Part shown: positions 37,827-48,000 of the stretch, piece after piece
Numbering within the stretch: the first letter of the stretch is position 1
How the letters are laid out: every line of letters begins with the position of its first letter
DNA from: Moritella viscosa
Lineage (GTDB): Bacteria > Pseudomonadota > Gammaproteobacteria > Enterobacterales > Moritellaceae
NCBI GenBank assembly: GCA_000953735.1
Contig: LN554852.1
Coordinates: 4,599,846 to 4,663,845 of the forward strand
Length of the DNA: 64,000 nt
Reading direction: 5' to 3'
Notes under the pieces: generated by a model
Told to the model about the DNA's origin: nothing
Databases searched by the model: none
Seen by the model: the letters and a program-made list of their open reading frames with translations, nothing else
Position numbers and translations under genes: made by a program

Positions 37827-38875
37827 TGATCAAATAACACCAGCTCATGATTTTCAACTGTCACTTTCACCACATCACCGATGACCATTGGTTGCTGCAT
37901 TGATATCGATAATGCCATATTGTTATCTATTAAGGTGATAATGCAATGTGTAGTCATACCTAAGAACTGTTGCTTGCTGATCACTGCGATCCCCCGCTCT
38001 GCAAGTGCTAAGTTTAATTGTTGAGGTCGAAGAGCTAGCAGTTTTTGTTCACCAACAGCTGCAGTTAACTTATGCTTACCGCGAATAATACCTAATGCAG
38101 TTTGTACACTGTAGTCATCGACGACCACTGCATCTAAATAGTTAACCTTACCTAAGAAGTCTGCAACAAAACGTGTCGCAGGTTGGTTATATAGCTCACT
38201 TGGCGTCCCTAATTGCTCAATCTTACCTTGATGAAAAACAGCTAAACGATCGGCAAAAGCAAACGCTTCTTCTTTACTGTGGGTAACAAAGATAGCACTC
38301 ATGTTATGCGACTTAAGTAAGCCGCGCATCTCTTCAATCAAGTGATGGCGTACCTGACTATCAATATTAGAGAAAGGTTCATCAAGTAATAATAACGCCG
38401 GCGAACTTGCCAACGCCCGGGCAATAGCGACACGCTGCTGTTGACCACCCGATAATTGATGTGGATAACGGTCAGCGAATTCGGTCAGATTAACCAGATT
38501 AAGTACATAATCCAATTTTTCTTTTTGTTTACTTTTGCTTTGTTTATGTAAACTAAATACGACATTGTCAGTCACTGTTAAATGTGGAAATAATGCGTAA
38601 TCCTGAAAGATCATACCCACATTACGTTTATCTGGTGCCAGGTTGAATTCACCACTATCAACGACATTACCGTTAATTTCGATGCGACCTTGCGTGGGTG
38701 GTAGTAACCCCGCGATCAATTTTAACGTTGTCGTTTTACCACAACCACTTGGGCCTAATAAACACAGAATTTCGTTTTTACCTAAACTCAGATCAAGCCC
38801 CATTAAAATATCGACGCCAGCATAACTACAATGCAGATCAGAAATACGTAAAGCAGGAGAAGAAGATAGTGTCAT
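37820..38875 (-). CDS. fbpC: Iron(III) ABC transporter ATP-binding protein
   Basis: 351-residue ATPase: Walker A LLGPSGCGKTTTLKLIAG, Q-loop MIFQDYALFPHLTV, signature [15 protein letters not shown], Walker B LLLLDEPFSNID, H-loop VTHSKEEAFA. A C-terminal TOBE-like regulatory domain follows (about 240-345). The start overlaps the fbpB stop (TGATG-type), so translation is coupled. Confidence 0.9.
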   Translation of the reverse strand: MTLSSSPALRISDLHCSYAGVDILMGLDLSLGKNEILCLLGPSGCGKTTTLKLIAGLLPPTQGRIEINGNVVDSGEFNLAPDKRNVGMIFQDYALFPHLTVTDNVVFSLHKQSKSKQKEKLDYVLNLVNLTEFADRYPHQLSGGQQQRVAIARALASSPALLLLDEPFSNIDSQVRHHLIEEMRGLLKSHNMSAIFVTHSKEEAFAFADRLAVFHQGKIEQLGTPSELYNQPATRFVADFLGKVNYLDAVVVDDYSVQTALGIIRGKHKLTAAVGEQKLLALRPQQLNLALAERGIAVISKQQFLGMTTHCIITLIDNNMALSISMQQPMVIGDVVKVTVENHELVLFDHD

Positions 38876-40506
38876 CAGTGCTGTTGCTCCAAAGAACGGT
38901 TCAAGAAAATAAGCGGGATTAATCCAACTAACACAATCACAATGGCCGCTAATGCAGCCTGCTCTAACATTTCATCAGAAGCAAACTGAAATACGTAAGT
39001 CGCTAGCGTTTCATAGTTAAATGGGCGTAATAACAAAGCCGTTGGCAACTCTTTCATTGATTCAATAAAGACTAACAAAAATGCTGCCAATACACCTTTC
39101 CGGATTAAGGGAATATGAATTTTACGGATCATACTATGCGGACGGTGCCCTAGCGTGCGCGTGACCATATCTAGTGACGGCGATATTTTATCAATACTGC
39201 TTTCAATAGAACCCACCGCTATCGCAGAAAAACGAATAAGATAAGCAAAAACAAGTGCAAAACTAGTGCCAGTAAAGACCAAACCCGGTGTCCAGTCCCA
39301 CAACAATTCAGTCATATCATTTAATAAAAAGTCGGCTGACGTTAACGGAATAATAATACCAATAGCTAATACAGTACCGGGTAATGCATAACCCATGGTG
39401 CTGATGCGTGCTGGAATAGTCGCATATTTAGAACCGACTAAACGACGGTATAAACCCAATAATATCGCACAAAGAACCGCTAAACCAGCGACAATAACCG
39501 CAAGAATTAAGCTGTTTGCACTGTATTGAAAGAACTCCTCAGTCCAAGATTCAGCAAAGTAATGCCATGCATAATTAACTAATACCGTAAACGGTAATAA
39601 GAAACCAGCAAACACCAACAACCAGCACCAAACCATCGCCAATAACTTAGCACAGCCCGTTAACTGATAACGCACCTCTTGCTCATGTAGCATGCTTTTT
39701 TGAAACACTTGTTGTTTACGACGTGCAAAACGCTCTAAACCGACAAACAATAAGATCACCGATAACGTCATCACCGATAATTGCGCGGCAGCCGTTAAAC
39801 TACCGTGACCAATCCAAGTATCATAAACCGCAGTGGTTAACGTATTTACCGCGAAATAATTCACCGTAGCAAAATCAGCAACAGTCTCCATCGCGATCAG
39901 CGATAAACCAACAGCAATTGCAGGACGCGCAAGGGGTAATGACACACGAATACAGCTCGATAGTGCTGAACTGCCGAGTACACGGCTTGCTTGAATAAGG
40001 CTGGTTGATTGTTCCAGAAATGAAGTCCGAGCTAATAAATAAAGATAAGGATATAACACCAATGCTAAAACAGTTGCAGCACCGGGTATGGTTCGGATAT
40101 CAAAAAACCAATAATCACTGGCACTCTGCCAGCCAAATATACCGCGTAAGGCAATTTGTACCGGTCCAGCATAATCAAACATATCAGTATAAATATAGGC
40201 CACAATATAAGCAGGCATGGCCATTGGTAACATCAATGCCCACTGTAAACTTTTACGCCCAGGAAAATCACACATGGCAATAAGCCAAGCGGCAGGTAAC
40301 GCGATAATACTACTGATTAAACAAACAAGGAAAACAAGTGCGAAGGTATTTTGAACATAGTCGAGAAGTACTGTATCAATAAGGTGTTGAAAAACATCAG
40401 CACTGGGACCAATTGCCTGATAAAACAACGCGGCAATAGGTAGCGCTAACATTATCGCAATAAACCAACTACTAGAATGCCAAGAAAAGGCTAACTTATG
40501 ATTCAT
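38875..40506 (-). CDS. fbpB: Iron(III) ABC transporter permease
   Basis: 543-residue double permease with two repeated halves of about six membrane spans each, as in FbpB/SfuB. Two EAA loops are seen: EQSTSLIQASRVLGSSALSSCIRVSLPLARP and DMVTRTLGHRPHSMIRKIHIPLIRKG, quoted here as landmark segments (RVLGSSAL; RTLGHRPHSM). Moves Fe3+ delivered by FbpA across the inner membrane. Confidence 0.9.
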   Translation of the reverse strand: MNHKLAFSWHSSSWFIAIMLALPIAALFYQAIGPSADVFQHLIDTVLLDYVQNTFALVFLVCLISSIIALPAAWLIAMCDFPGRKSLQWALMLPMAMPAYIVAYIYTDMFDYAGPVQIALRGIFGWQSASDYWFFDIRTIPGAATVLALVLYPYLYLLARTSFLEQSTSLIQASRVLGSSALSSCIRVSLPLARPAIAVGLSLIAMETVADFATVNYFAVNTLTTAVYDTWIGHGSLTAAAQLSVMTLSVILLFVGLERFARRKQQVFQKSMLHEQEVRYQLTGCAKLLAMVWCWLLVFAGFLLPFTVLVNYAWHYFAESWTEEFFQYSANSLILAVIVAGLAVLCAILLGLYRRLVGSKYATIPARISTMGYALPGTVLAIGIIIPLTSADFLLNDMTELLWDWTPGLVFTGTSFALVFAYLIRFSAIAVGSIESSIDKISPSLDMVTRTLGHRPHSMIRKIHIPLIRKGVLAAFLLVFIESMKELPTALLLRPFNYETLATYVFQFASDEMLEQAALAAIVIVLVGLIPLIFLNRSLEQQH

Positions 40507-40538
40507 GAACGGAAAAATAACTCCTGTTTAGATACGCG

Positions 40539-40577
40539 AAAAGGCTGGTCAGTTACTAAGTAACTAAACCAACCTTT
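40539..40577 (-). terminator. Intercistronic hairpin between fbpA and fbpB
   Basis: AAAGG-TGGT-AGTTACT / AGTAACT-ACCA-CCTTT forms an interrupted 16-bp stem in the 146-bp gap after fbpA, with TTTT following on the minus strand. Likely attenuates transcription into the permease or protects the fbpA message, as at artI. Confidence 0.6.
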
Positions 40578-40652
40578 GAATCAGTCTGTTAACAACCAAA
40601 TCAGCCGTAACATTCACTGTTAACCCAATGTATTATAGGGCTATACGCTATT

Positions 40653-41672
40653 CTACAAGTCGAATTTAACTTCATCAAGTAGTCTTAGTGCAGCTTTACG
40701 ATGTTTTGCAATCTCTGCTACAGGCATGTAGTCAGCATTGAACTCACCCCAAGATGAAACTAGCTTAGATGCTTTAATACCCGCTTTAACTGGGTATTCC
40801 ATGTTCACTTCAGCATACATTTGTTGTGCTTTCGCGCCAGACAGGTATTCCATCAGTTTAACTGCGTTACCTTTGTTCGGTGCGTATTTCGCTAACACCA
40901 TACCAGAAACGTTTACGTGCGCGCCGTGGTTTTCTTGGTTAGGGAAGTTAATGTTAACAGATTCAGCCCAAGCAATTTGTTTTGGATCTTTTAACATTTT
41001 TCCTAGGTAGTAGCTATTACCAAGGGCAACAGTACAAACACCTTCTTTAATCGCTTTAACTTGTGCACGATCGTTACCTTGTGGTTTACGTGCTAAGTTA
41101 GCTTTAACACCTTCCAACCATACTTTTGCTTCAGCTTCACCGTGATGTGAGATCATCGATGAGATAAGTGCTACGTTGTATGGGTGTTTACCTGAACGAG
41201 TACAGATTTGACCTTTATATTTAGGGTCTGCAAGTTCTTCATAAGTGATGTTAGCAACGTCGCCATAAGCTTCACGTGAAGTATAAATATTACGTACACG
41301 TGTTGTTAGTGCAAACCATTCGCCATCTGGGTCACGGTATTGCGCTGGAATGTTATCTTCTAATACGTCGCTTGATACAGACTGAGTAACACCGCTATCA
41401 ACAGCTTCAACTAAACGACTAATATCAGTTGTTAGTAATAGATCAGCTTTTGATAAACGACCTTCACGTTTCATTCTATCTGCAAGTCCTTTCTTCGCAA
41501 ATACAATGTTAACTTTCACACCAGTATCTTTCGTGTATTGTTCAAGGATCGGATTAAGCAAGTTCGCTTGGCGATTTGAATAAATATTAACTTCTTCACC
41601 GGCAAAAGCAGTAGCGCTCATTAATGACGTTGTTAATGCTAAAGCAGATAAACCAAATATTCCCTTTTTCAT
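40653..41672 (-). CDS. fbpA: Iron(III)-binding periplasmic protein FbpA
   Basis: 339-residue ferric-ion binding protein with a signal peptide ending SATAFAG. Mature start EEVNIYSNRQANLLNPILEQY (in parts: EVNIYSNRQ). The tandem iron-ligand tyrosines are in GNSYYLGKML, and VRNIYTSREAYG and CTRSGKHPYNVALISSMI are shared with FutA/IdiA/FbpA. First gene of fbpABC, under a strong Fur box. Confidence 0.92.
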   Translation of the reverse strand: MKKGIFGLSALALTTSLMSATAFAGEEVNIYSNRQANLLNPILEQYTKDTGVKVNIVFAKKGLADRMKREGRLSKADLLLTTDISRLVEAVDSGVTQSVSSDVLEDNIPAQYRDPDGEWFALTTRVRNIYTSREAYGDVANITYEELADPKYKGQICTRSGKHPYNVALISSMISHHGEAEAKVWLEGVKANLARKPQGNDRAQVKAIKEGVCTVALGNSYYLGKMLKDPKQIAWAESVNINFPNQENHGAHVNVSGMVLAKYAPNKGNAVKLMEYLSGAKAQQMYAEVNMEYPVKAGIKASKLVSSWGEFNADYMPVAEIAKHRKAALRLLDEVKFDL

Positions 41673-41744
41673 CCTTACCTCTAAATACGAATTGTTTACA
41701 ATATGAAACGGAGTTTATAAGAATATAAAAAGATTCACAAGTGT

Positions 41745-41763
41745 AAATGATAATAATTATCAC
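41745..41763. promoter_or_regulatory. Fur box upstream of fbpA
   Basis: AAATGATAATAATTATCAC matches the 19-bp consensus GATAATGATAATCATTATC closely (ATGATAAT-A-ATTATCA palindrome), 73 bp upstream of the fbpA start. A second partial repeat (GGATAATGATAAAG) follows. Iron-dependent repression is strongly implied. Confidence 0.85.
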
Positions 41764-41874
41764 AAAGATTAACTAAGGATAATGATAAAGTCTGATTTCT
41801 ATTTAAATAGGAGTATTGGACAGACACTAACTCAAGAAAATTACTTTTTAAATGGGTTTTCCAACTTTCTGGGC

Positions 41875-41910
41875 AAAAAAAAGGGCTACCTCAGTAATGA
41901 GGTAGCCCTT
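41875..41910 (-). terminator. Strong terminator of the rtx operon
   Basis: AAAGGGCTACCTCA-GTAA-TGAGGTAGCCCTTT, followed on the minus strand by nine T. It lies 110 bp past the rtxA stop and isolates rtxA from the fbp promoter. Confidence 0.92.
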
Positions 41911-42019
41911 TATATATCTCACTGATTTTTACTTTTAACAGCGTAAAAAATACGCTGCTAGTATCATACTTAAATCACAGTGAGTCGGTCCTGTTTCGCA
42001 AGCGAATAACAATATAAAA

Positions 42020-45000
42020 TTACGCTATATAGCCAGTTCCCTTATTTACATTACCCCATGCTAACGCAACCTTATGCTGTGCGCTGTTATCTAGCGAATC
42101 CATAAACCCAGCATTACCAACTGATGGCGCAAAACCGCTCATAGCCTGTACTAGGTTATCGACAGCACTATTCGACAAGGCTACATAATCACGTACACCT
42201 GATTTCTGTTTAGCATCCATACTGATCACCAACTCAGCACGGTTACCCGCAAAGTAATCAGAGAAGGTTACCGAACCTAGGCTTTCAAATTTAGCTTGAT
42301 CCGAACGGTAGTCAGTCTTACTGTTTATCAGAATCTTTAAATCAGAACCACTGCGCTGTAGCCATAGATCATTCCAGTTCACATTATCAAAGACAATGAA
42401 ATCATCTTTAGAAATATCTGTGACCTGATTCTCAATGACATTAGCGCTTACCATAAAGCTGTCAATACCGGCGCCGCCTTGGAAGGTATTACTATAACCA
42501 CCAAGTACTAACAGATCATTACCTTCACCACCATCTAGTTTACTGAACTTCGAGATAGATGCTGCGATTAAATGATCATCATCAGCCCCAGCGTTAACCA
42601 CTGCGTGGTAGCCCATCAGTTTGATCACATCTTTGCCCGCTTTACCGTCAATTTTATTATAATTGCCGAAAACGTTCGAGAAGTCATCACCATGACCTAA
42701 GTCGATCTGATTGTGATTACCAATCGTCACCACATAGTCTTGATCATTACCTGCCTGTACAGAATTATAATTACCAGATGTAACAACGTAATCTAAGCCG
42801 GAGCCAGATTCAATGGTTCCACCTTCACCGAAGACAAAGACTTGGTCATTACCGTCGCCCATAAATACATGGTTAATACGACCAGCGACAACAGCAGTAT
42901 CATTTCCCTTACCGCCAAACATCATGTTTTCACGGCCCATCAATACGCCCACGTCATTGCCTTCTCCACCAGTGAAGATATTCGACGTGCCAGTCGCATA
43001 ATAAACATCATCACCGCGGCCACCCCAGAAATTATTATTATCACCAAGGTAAGCGCCTAGATCTTTACCGTCACCACCCCAGTTGAAATTATAATTACCC
43101 AGAGATACATTTACATCACCATCACCTTTTAAATGCCCACTATTACGAAGGAAGTCAAAAGTTTTCTCCTTCATATTAAGCAGATCAGCAGTGAGATTTT
43201 CTTTCAAATTAGTCACCAAAGACTTCATTTCTAACTGTTTATCTGAACTAAAAATAGTTGAAAATAAATTAGGTAAATTCAGTGCATTGAATCCAAATGG
43301 ACGTTCTTCTTTTTCTTTAACTTCACCTATCGTTGTAGGCTTAGCCTGAGAACCAGTTTCACTATTAACGCTGACCGCTAACTTATCGTCCTGTTCTGCT
43401 GGCGCTTTCTCTTTTAAACCATGACTTTCAGCAAAAGAGGTTAGCCCATCTTTACCCATATCCAAACTTGATTTTAAGCTATCTAGCAATTTCGACGGGT
43501 CGGTAAAAGATTTCAGCTGTCCGCCACCAAATTCAGCAACAACTTCCACCATTTCAGTCAATATAGCGACAGCATCAACAGCTTCGCCATTACGCGCAAC
43601 TATTTGACCGCCTGCTGTATAATCAACAGCAAAAATATCAGCCAAGGTAGTATCAGCACCAACACTAGCAAGTTTACCCAACAACTTATTCTTCAGCTGA
43701 CGAGGTAAATCTTGAGGATTATAAGTAAAGGTTGTTTGAACTTTTCCTGATGCAGAGAACTGCTGAGTCATTACACCGAACAACGAACCGAGGTTAGTAT
43801 CTAGAATTGACTGTATATTATCACCGAACATAAAGTTCCAGTTACCAGTCGTGACCTGAATATCCGCACCTCGGCCGCCTACTGCAAGGTTAAATGCTAG
43901 TTCATCATTTTTTTGCTTAAGCTTATCTGTACGGCTCATTTTACTGGTGTCAGGGCTCTTATTACCACTCAACCACTCGTTATATTTCTTGTTCAATGCT
44001 GCTTCAGTATCACTCTTCAATCCACGGCTACTGCGTTCGTTTTGAGAGTCGAGATTAACTAAGCTTTTATAATCAACACTGCTGGTCTGATCCAGACCCG
44101 ACATGTCGTTAACGAATTTCTTCGCACCCGCTAATGTCCACTGACTATCCTGAGCAGCCAGCCAGTCCTGACCCTTCCCTGATTCAGCAATCTCCTGAAG
44201 TACACCAGAAATACGTACAGCACCATCAAAAGGATTAACCAATGGCGGCGTCGGAATAGACTTGTCCATCATCACGATCAGATCGTTACTGCGCCCCATA
44301 TTGAAACTCACGTTACGGTTACCGATAAACATCTGCGCACCTTCCAGAGCCTGATAGCCTCCGATATCGAAACTATGTTTGCTGTCACCGTTACCGATGT
44401 GCACCATGACGTTATTATCACCGAAGGCCAGCGACTTGAAGCCACCCGTACCAACTTTAACGGCCACGTTTGAGGTACCCCAGTTGAGCGCGGTAAACTC
44501 ACCATCACCCACGTTCACCTGAATATTGCCAGAGTAACTCACTTTGTTATCCGGTTTATCCGAACTGCTGGTTTCTAGTTTGTTTTCACGTTTTTTCTGA
44601 GCCGTAAAGACATCATCATTATCTGCAATGGCGCCACGAACCACCCGATCGTTTTCACTCTGACCTACACGGCTAAGGTCAATATCACCTTCGGCAACAC
44701 TGTTACGAACAGCTTCTTCGCGAACAGCGACTTTGCCCTGATCATCCCAACTCAGTACTACTTTGTTATCAACCAGTTTCTTATCCCATTTGTCGTCTAC
44801 ATCACGGGTATGCTTACGCCCAGCAGCATCAACGGCTACTTCAGTACTGCGTGCAGAAACATCTGTACGAACACCATTTTCCGCCATAGCAGTAATGAAA
44901 CTTTGAGCAAAACCTTTCTGCTTATCAGTGCTAACCAGCGAACAACCGACAATACTGATATGCTCCGGTTTACTACTGATATTTTCCGCCTGACTGAAGT

Positions 45001-48000
45001 CCTGATTGAACTGCGTGAGCTTAGCTGCCAGTTCAGTTGCATTGTAACCACTCAAATGAGTATTATTATTGTCACTTTCATCTCGACCATGACCGACTAC
45101 TTGCCAGCGTAGTTTGCCGGATAGTTGTTCTGGATCGCCATAGACCACACGGTACTTGCCATCAGTATCAAGCTGAACGACCACACTTGAATCAGGATGT
45201 TTACCGGCCAAATTAGCCGCCGCTTTCGCAGCTGCCGGGTCATTTTCCGTCTGAATAATAAGCTGACCGTCAAAGCGGGTTTCACCACTATCATCATTCG
45301 ACGTTACGGCTACTGTATCCCAAGAATCAACATCTTGGGTATTAGCCTTACGCGCAGTACCATCTAACGATTCTTGCTGACTATGGTTTTTATCTTTATT
45401 GGACGACTCGTCCAGTAAACTGTCCCCATTTTCTAGGCTTTGCTGCAAATGTAGTAACGCTGAATTACGCCCTGAACTTGGATGTTCTGCCACATATTGG
45501 GAAATGGCGCTTTCTAATTCCTGAGCAATCACCCTTTTACCAACAGGCGATGTCTCATGAAACTGCGCCAATTTATCAAGAATATCCTGATAACTGTTAC
45601 CAATTCTTTTACCTGTCACTGCCGCCTGTTTTTTCACTTCAGAAACTGCAGCAACATCATCAAAATTAACGTCAAAATAACCAGGTTCTTTGCTAACAGA
45701 AAACATTGGCTTCAATGTAACTTTCTTCTTAGCAAACTGACTTTCAAATTCATTAACATCAAAATTGGCACTGGTCATTTTCGCAGCAGCGTCAACAACT
45801 GCCGTAGCAGCAACTCGGGGATCCGTATCAATATCAGCAGTGGATAATACTAAATGCGCAACATTATCAACAATCTTTCCTTGACTATTGGTGTATTGAT
45901 CAAAAAACGCGTCCTTCTCTGCAAATGAGATAACCAGTTTCTTACCACTACTATGCAAATCATTTAAAACTTTTCGTCCTGCATCGGTACTATTAATTTG
46001 ATTTAGAAGATTAATACCATTTTGACCGGCCGCCACTTGGTGATGAATATCTTCTAACACTACGATAGAAGCCTCATTCTGATTACGGCCATGATAAGCC
46101 ATAAAATTAACCTTTTGATTATCAATAAAGTCGTCACTATATATTTTACTGATTACAGCATTTTTAAAATGACGCTTAGCATCGGCCTTTTCTTTTAAAT
46201 CAAACATTGTGCCGATCGATTTTTCAGAAGAGAGACCTTCTTGATCAACATAAATATTAATATTAGCAACAATCTTATTTGATTCTTCTAATGATAACAT
46301 TGATTTACCATCGGCGATGAGATCTTCTTCATAGGCTTGATTATAAATCGCTGAAAGTTTGGCTTTCCATTTTGGATCATCCAACGAATAAGACTGTTTA
46401 GCCCAAGGGTCAATAACAAATGCCCCAGGATTGGCCTTTATATCAAAATGCTCAAAATCTGTATTAGCAGTTATAATTTCCCCCGTAATTGATGGCCGCT
46501 CAGTTAAACCCGCAATAATAAATACATGACCTGTATTTAATTTGTTTTCAGGTAATACACTGTCCCAAGTATCGACACCGACAATAGCAAAACCAGTTTT
46601 ATTATCTTTAAGGAATTTTTCAACTACCAACGAAGTCATTTCGTCACAATTACCTATACCATTTAAGCGAGCAGCTTCAGCTTTACTCATTGCTTTTTTG
46701 ATATAAGGGTTATCGAGACCGCTATACATTGAAGTGATCATATGTGAACGAGCATCACCACGTAATCCAGCAAATTTATTGGCAATTTCTTCTGATGAAT
46801 AATGTGCTTTTAACTGTTCATAACTGTCTTGTCGATTTGTTGACCCTCCAGGTACTGCTTCTGCCACATAATGCAAAAGATCATCAATATAAGGCTGTGT
46901 ATAGTGTATTTTTCTTGAATCACTATCACCAGCTTGCCCTGCCGGTTCCGTCACAATAGACTTTTCTTTACCTAAACTTTCAAACTGCTCAATGTCAGCA
47001 TTGCGCTTAATTGAGAACTTTGCCGTAGATGGATCAGCTAAAACCTGAGCAATATTTTTTTCAACTAGATCCACAGCCTGTTTAAAGTTACTTCCTTCAA
47101 CATCAAGCAAGATTTTACGGCCTTGCTTAGTTGTCATCTCCATAGTGATCTGCTCATCTTGGAAATCCACAACTCGACCAGTTGCATTATTCCCTAAAGA
47201 GAATGTTTTACCCTGTTCTTTCAGCGCACGAAGCACATAGCCTTGCTCACCTTCTCGACTCTGCTTCCAAAGACCGTCATAAGCAGAGATATCGCCATCT
47301 TCAAATTTATTGAAACGAACATAGAAGCTTTGACCGGCTTCTTCACTCTCCTGAAACTTGTATATCGCCAGCAGTCCTTTATGGAACTTATTCATGAAAC
47401 CACGGAAGTCATCGTACTGGACAAATGACTTGGCGCCAAAGTTAGGATCATAGAAAGACCAAACTTTCTGATTACCTTTCTTGTGAACCACAACTGACAT
47501 AGCGTGTCCTTTAGACATAAATGTCATATACACGGATTTGCTCGGGTTACGAAGCTTATCCATCACTGATTCATATCCGTCAGCAGCATAACTCAGTGCG
47601 TCATTAATATTTGCACCAGTCAATCCATTAGCTTTCAATTTGCCGCTGTATTTCTTGTTAGCCGCATCGCGTGCAGCTTCAGTGGACGCATCCATCGATT
47701 GGCTATATTGCATTGAAAGCAGATCCTTAACCGCCAAACCTAGGTTCTGGCGACGGTACTGATTCAATAATTTTTGCTCTGTTGAACCCGAATCCACTTT
47801 ATTGCTAGTTTGATTATCGTTGTATGCATGAACTGAGTCTTCTAACCATTCCATATATGCCTTACCACCACCAATACCGTTAACACGTTCTTCCATCATG
47901 TAGCGGGCTGACAGCGCAAAACACACACCTTCAAGCAACTCTTTGGACTTAGCTTTATTGCCATCGGTGATCAACACATTTCCCACTTCTGGGATCAGCT

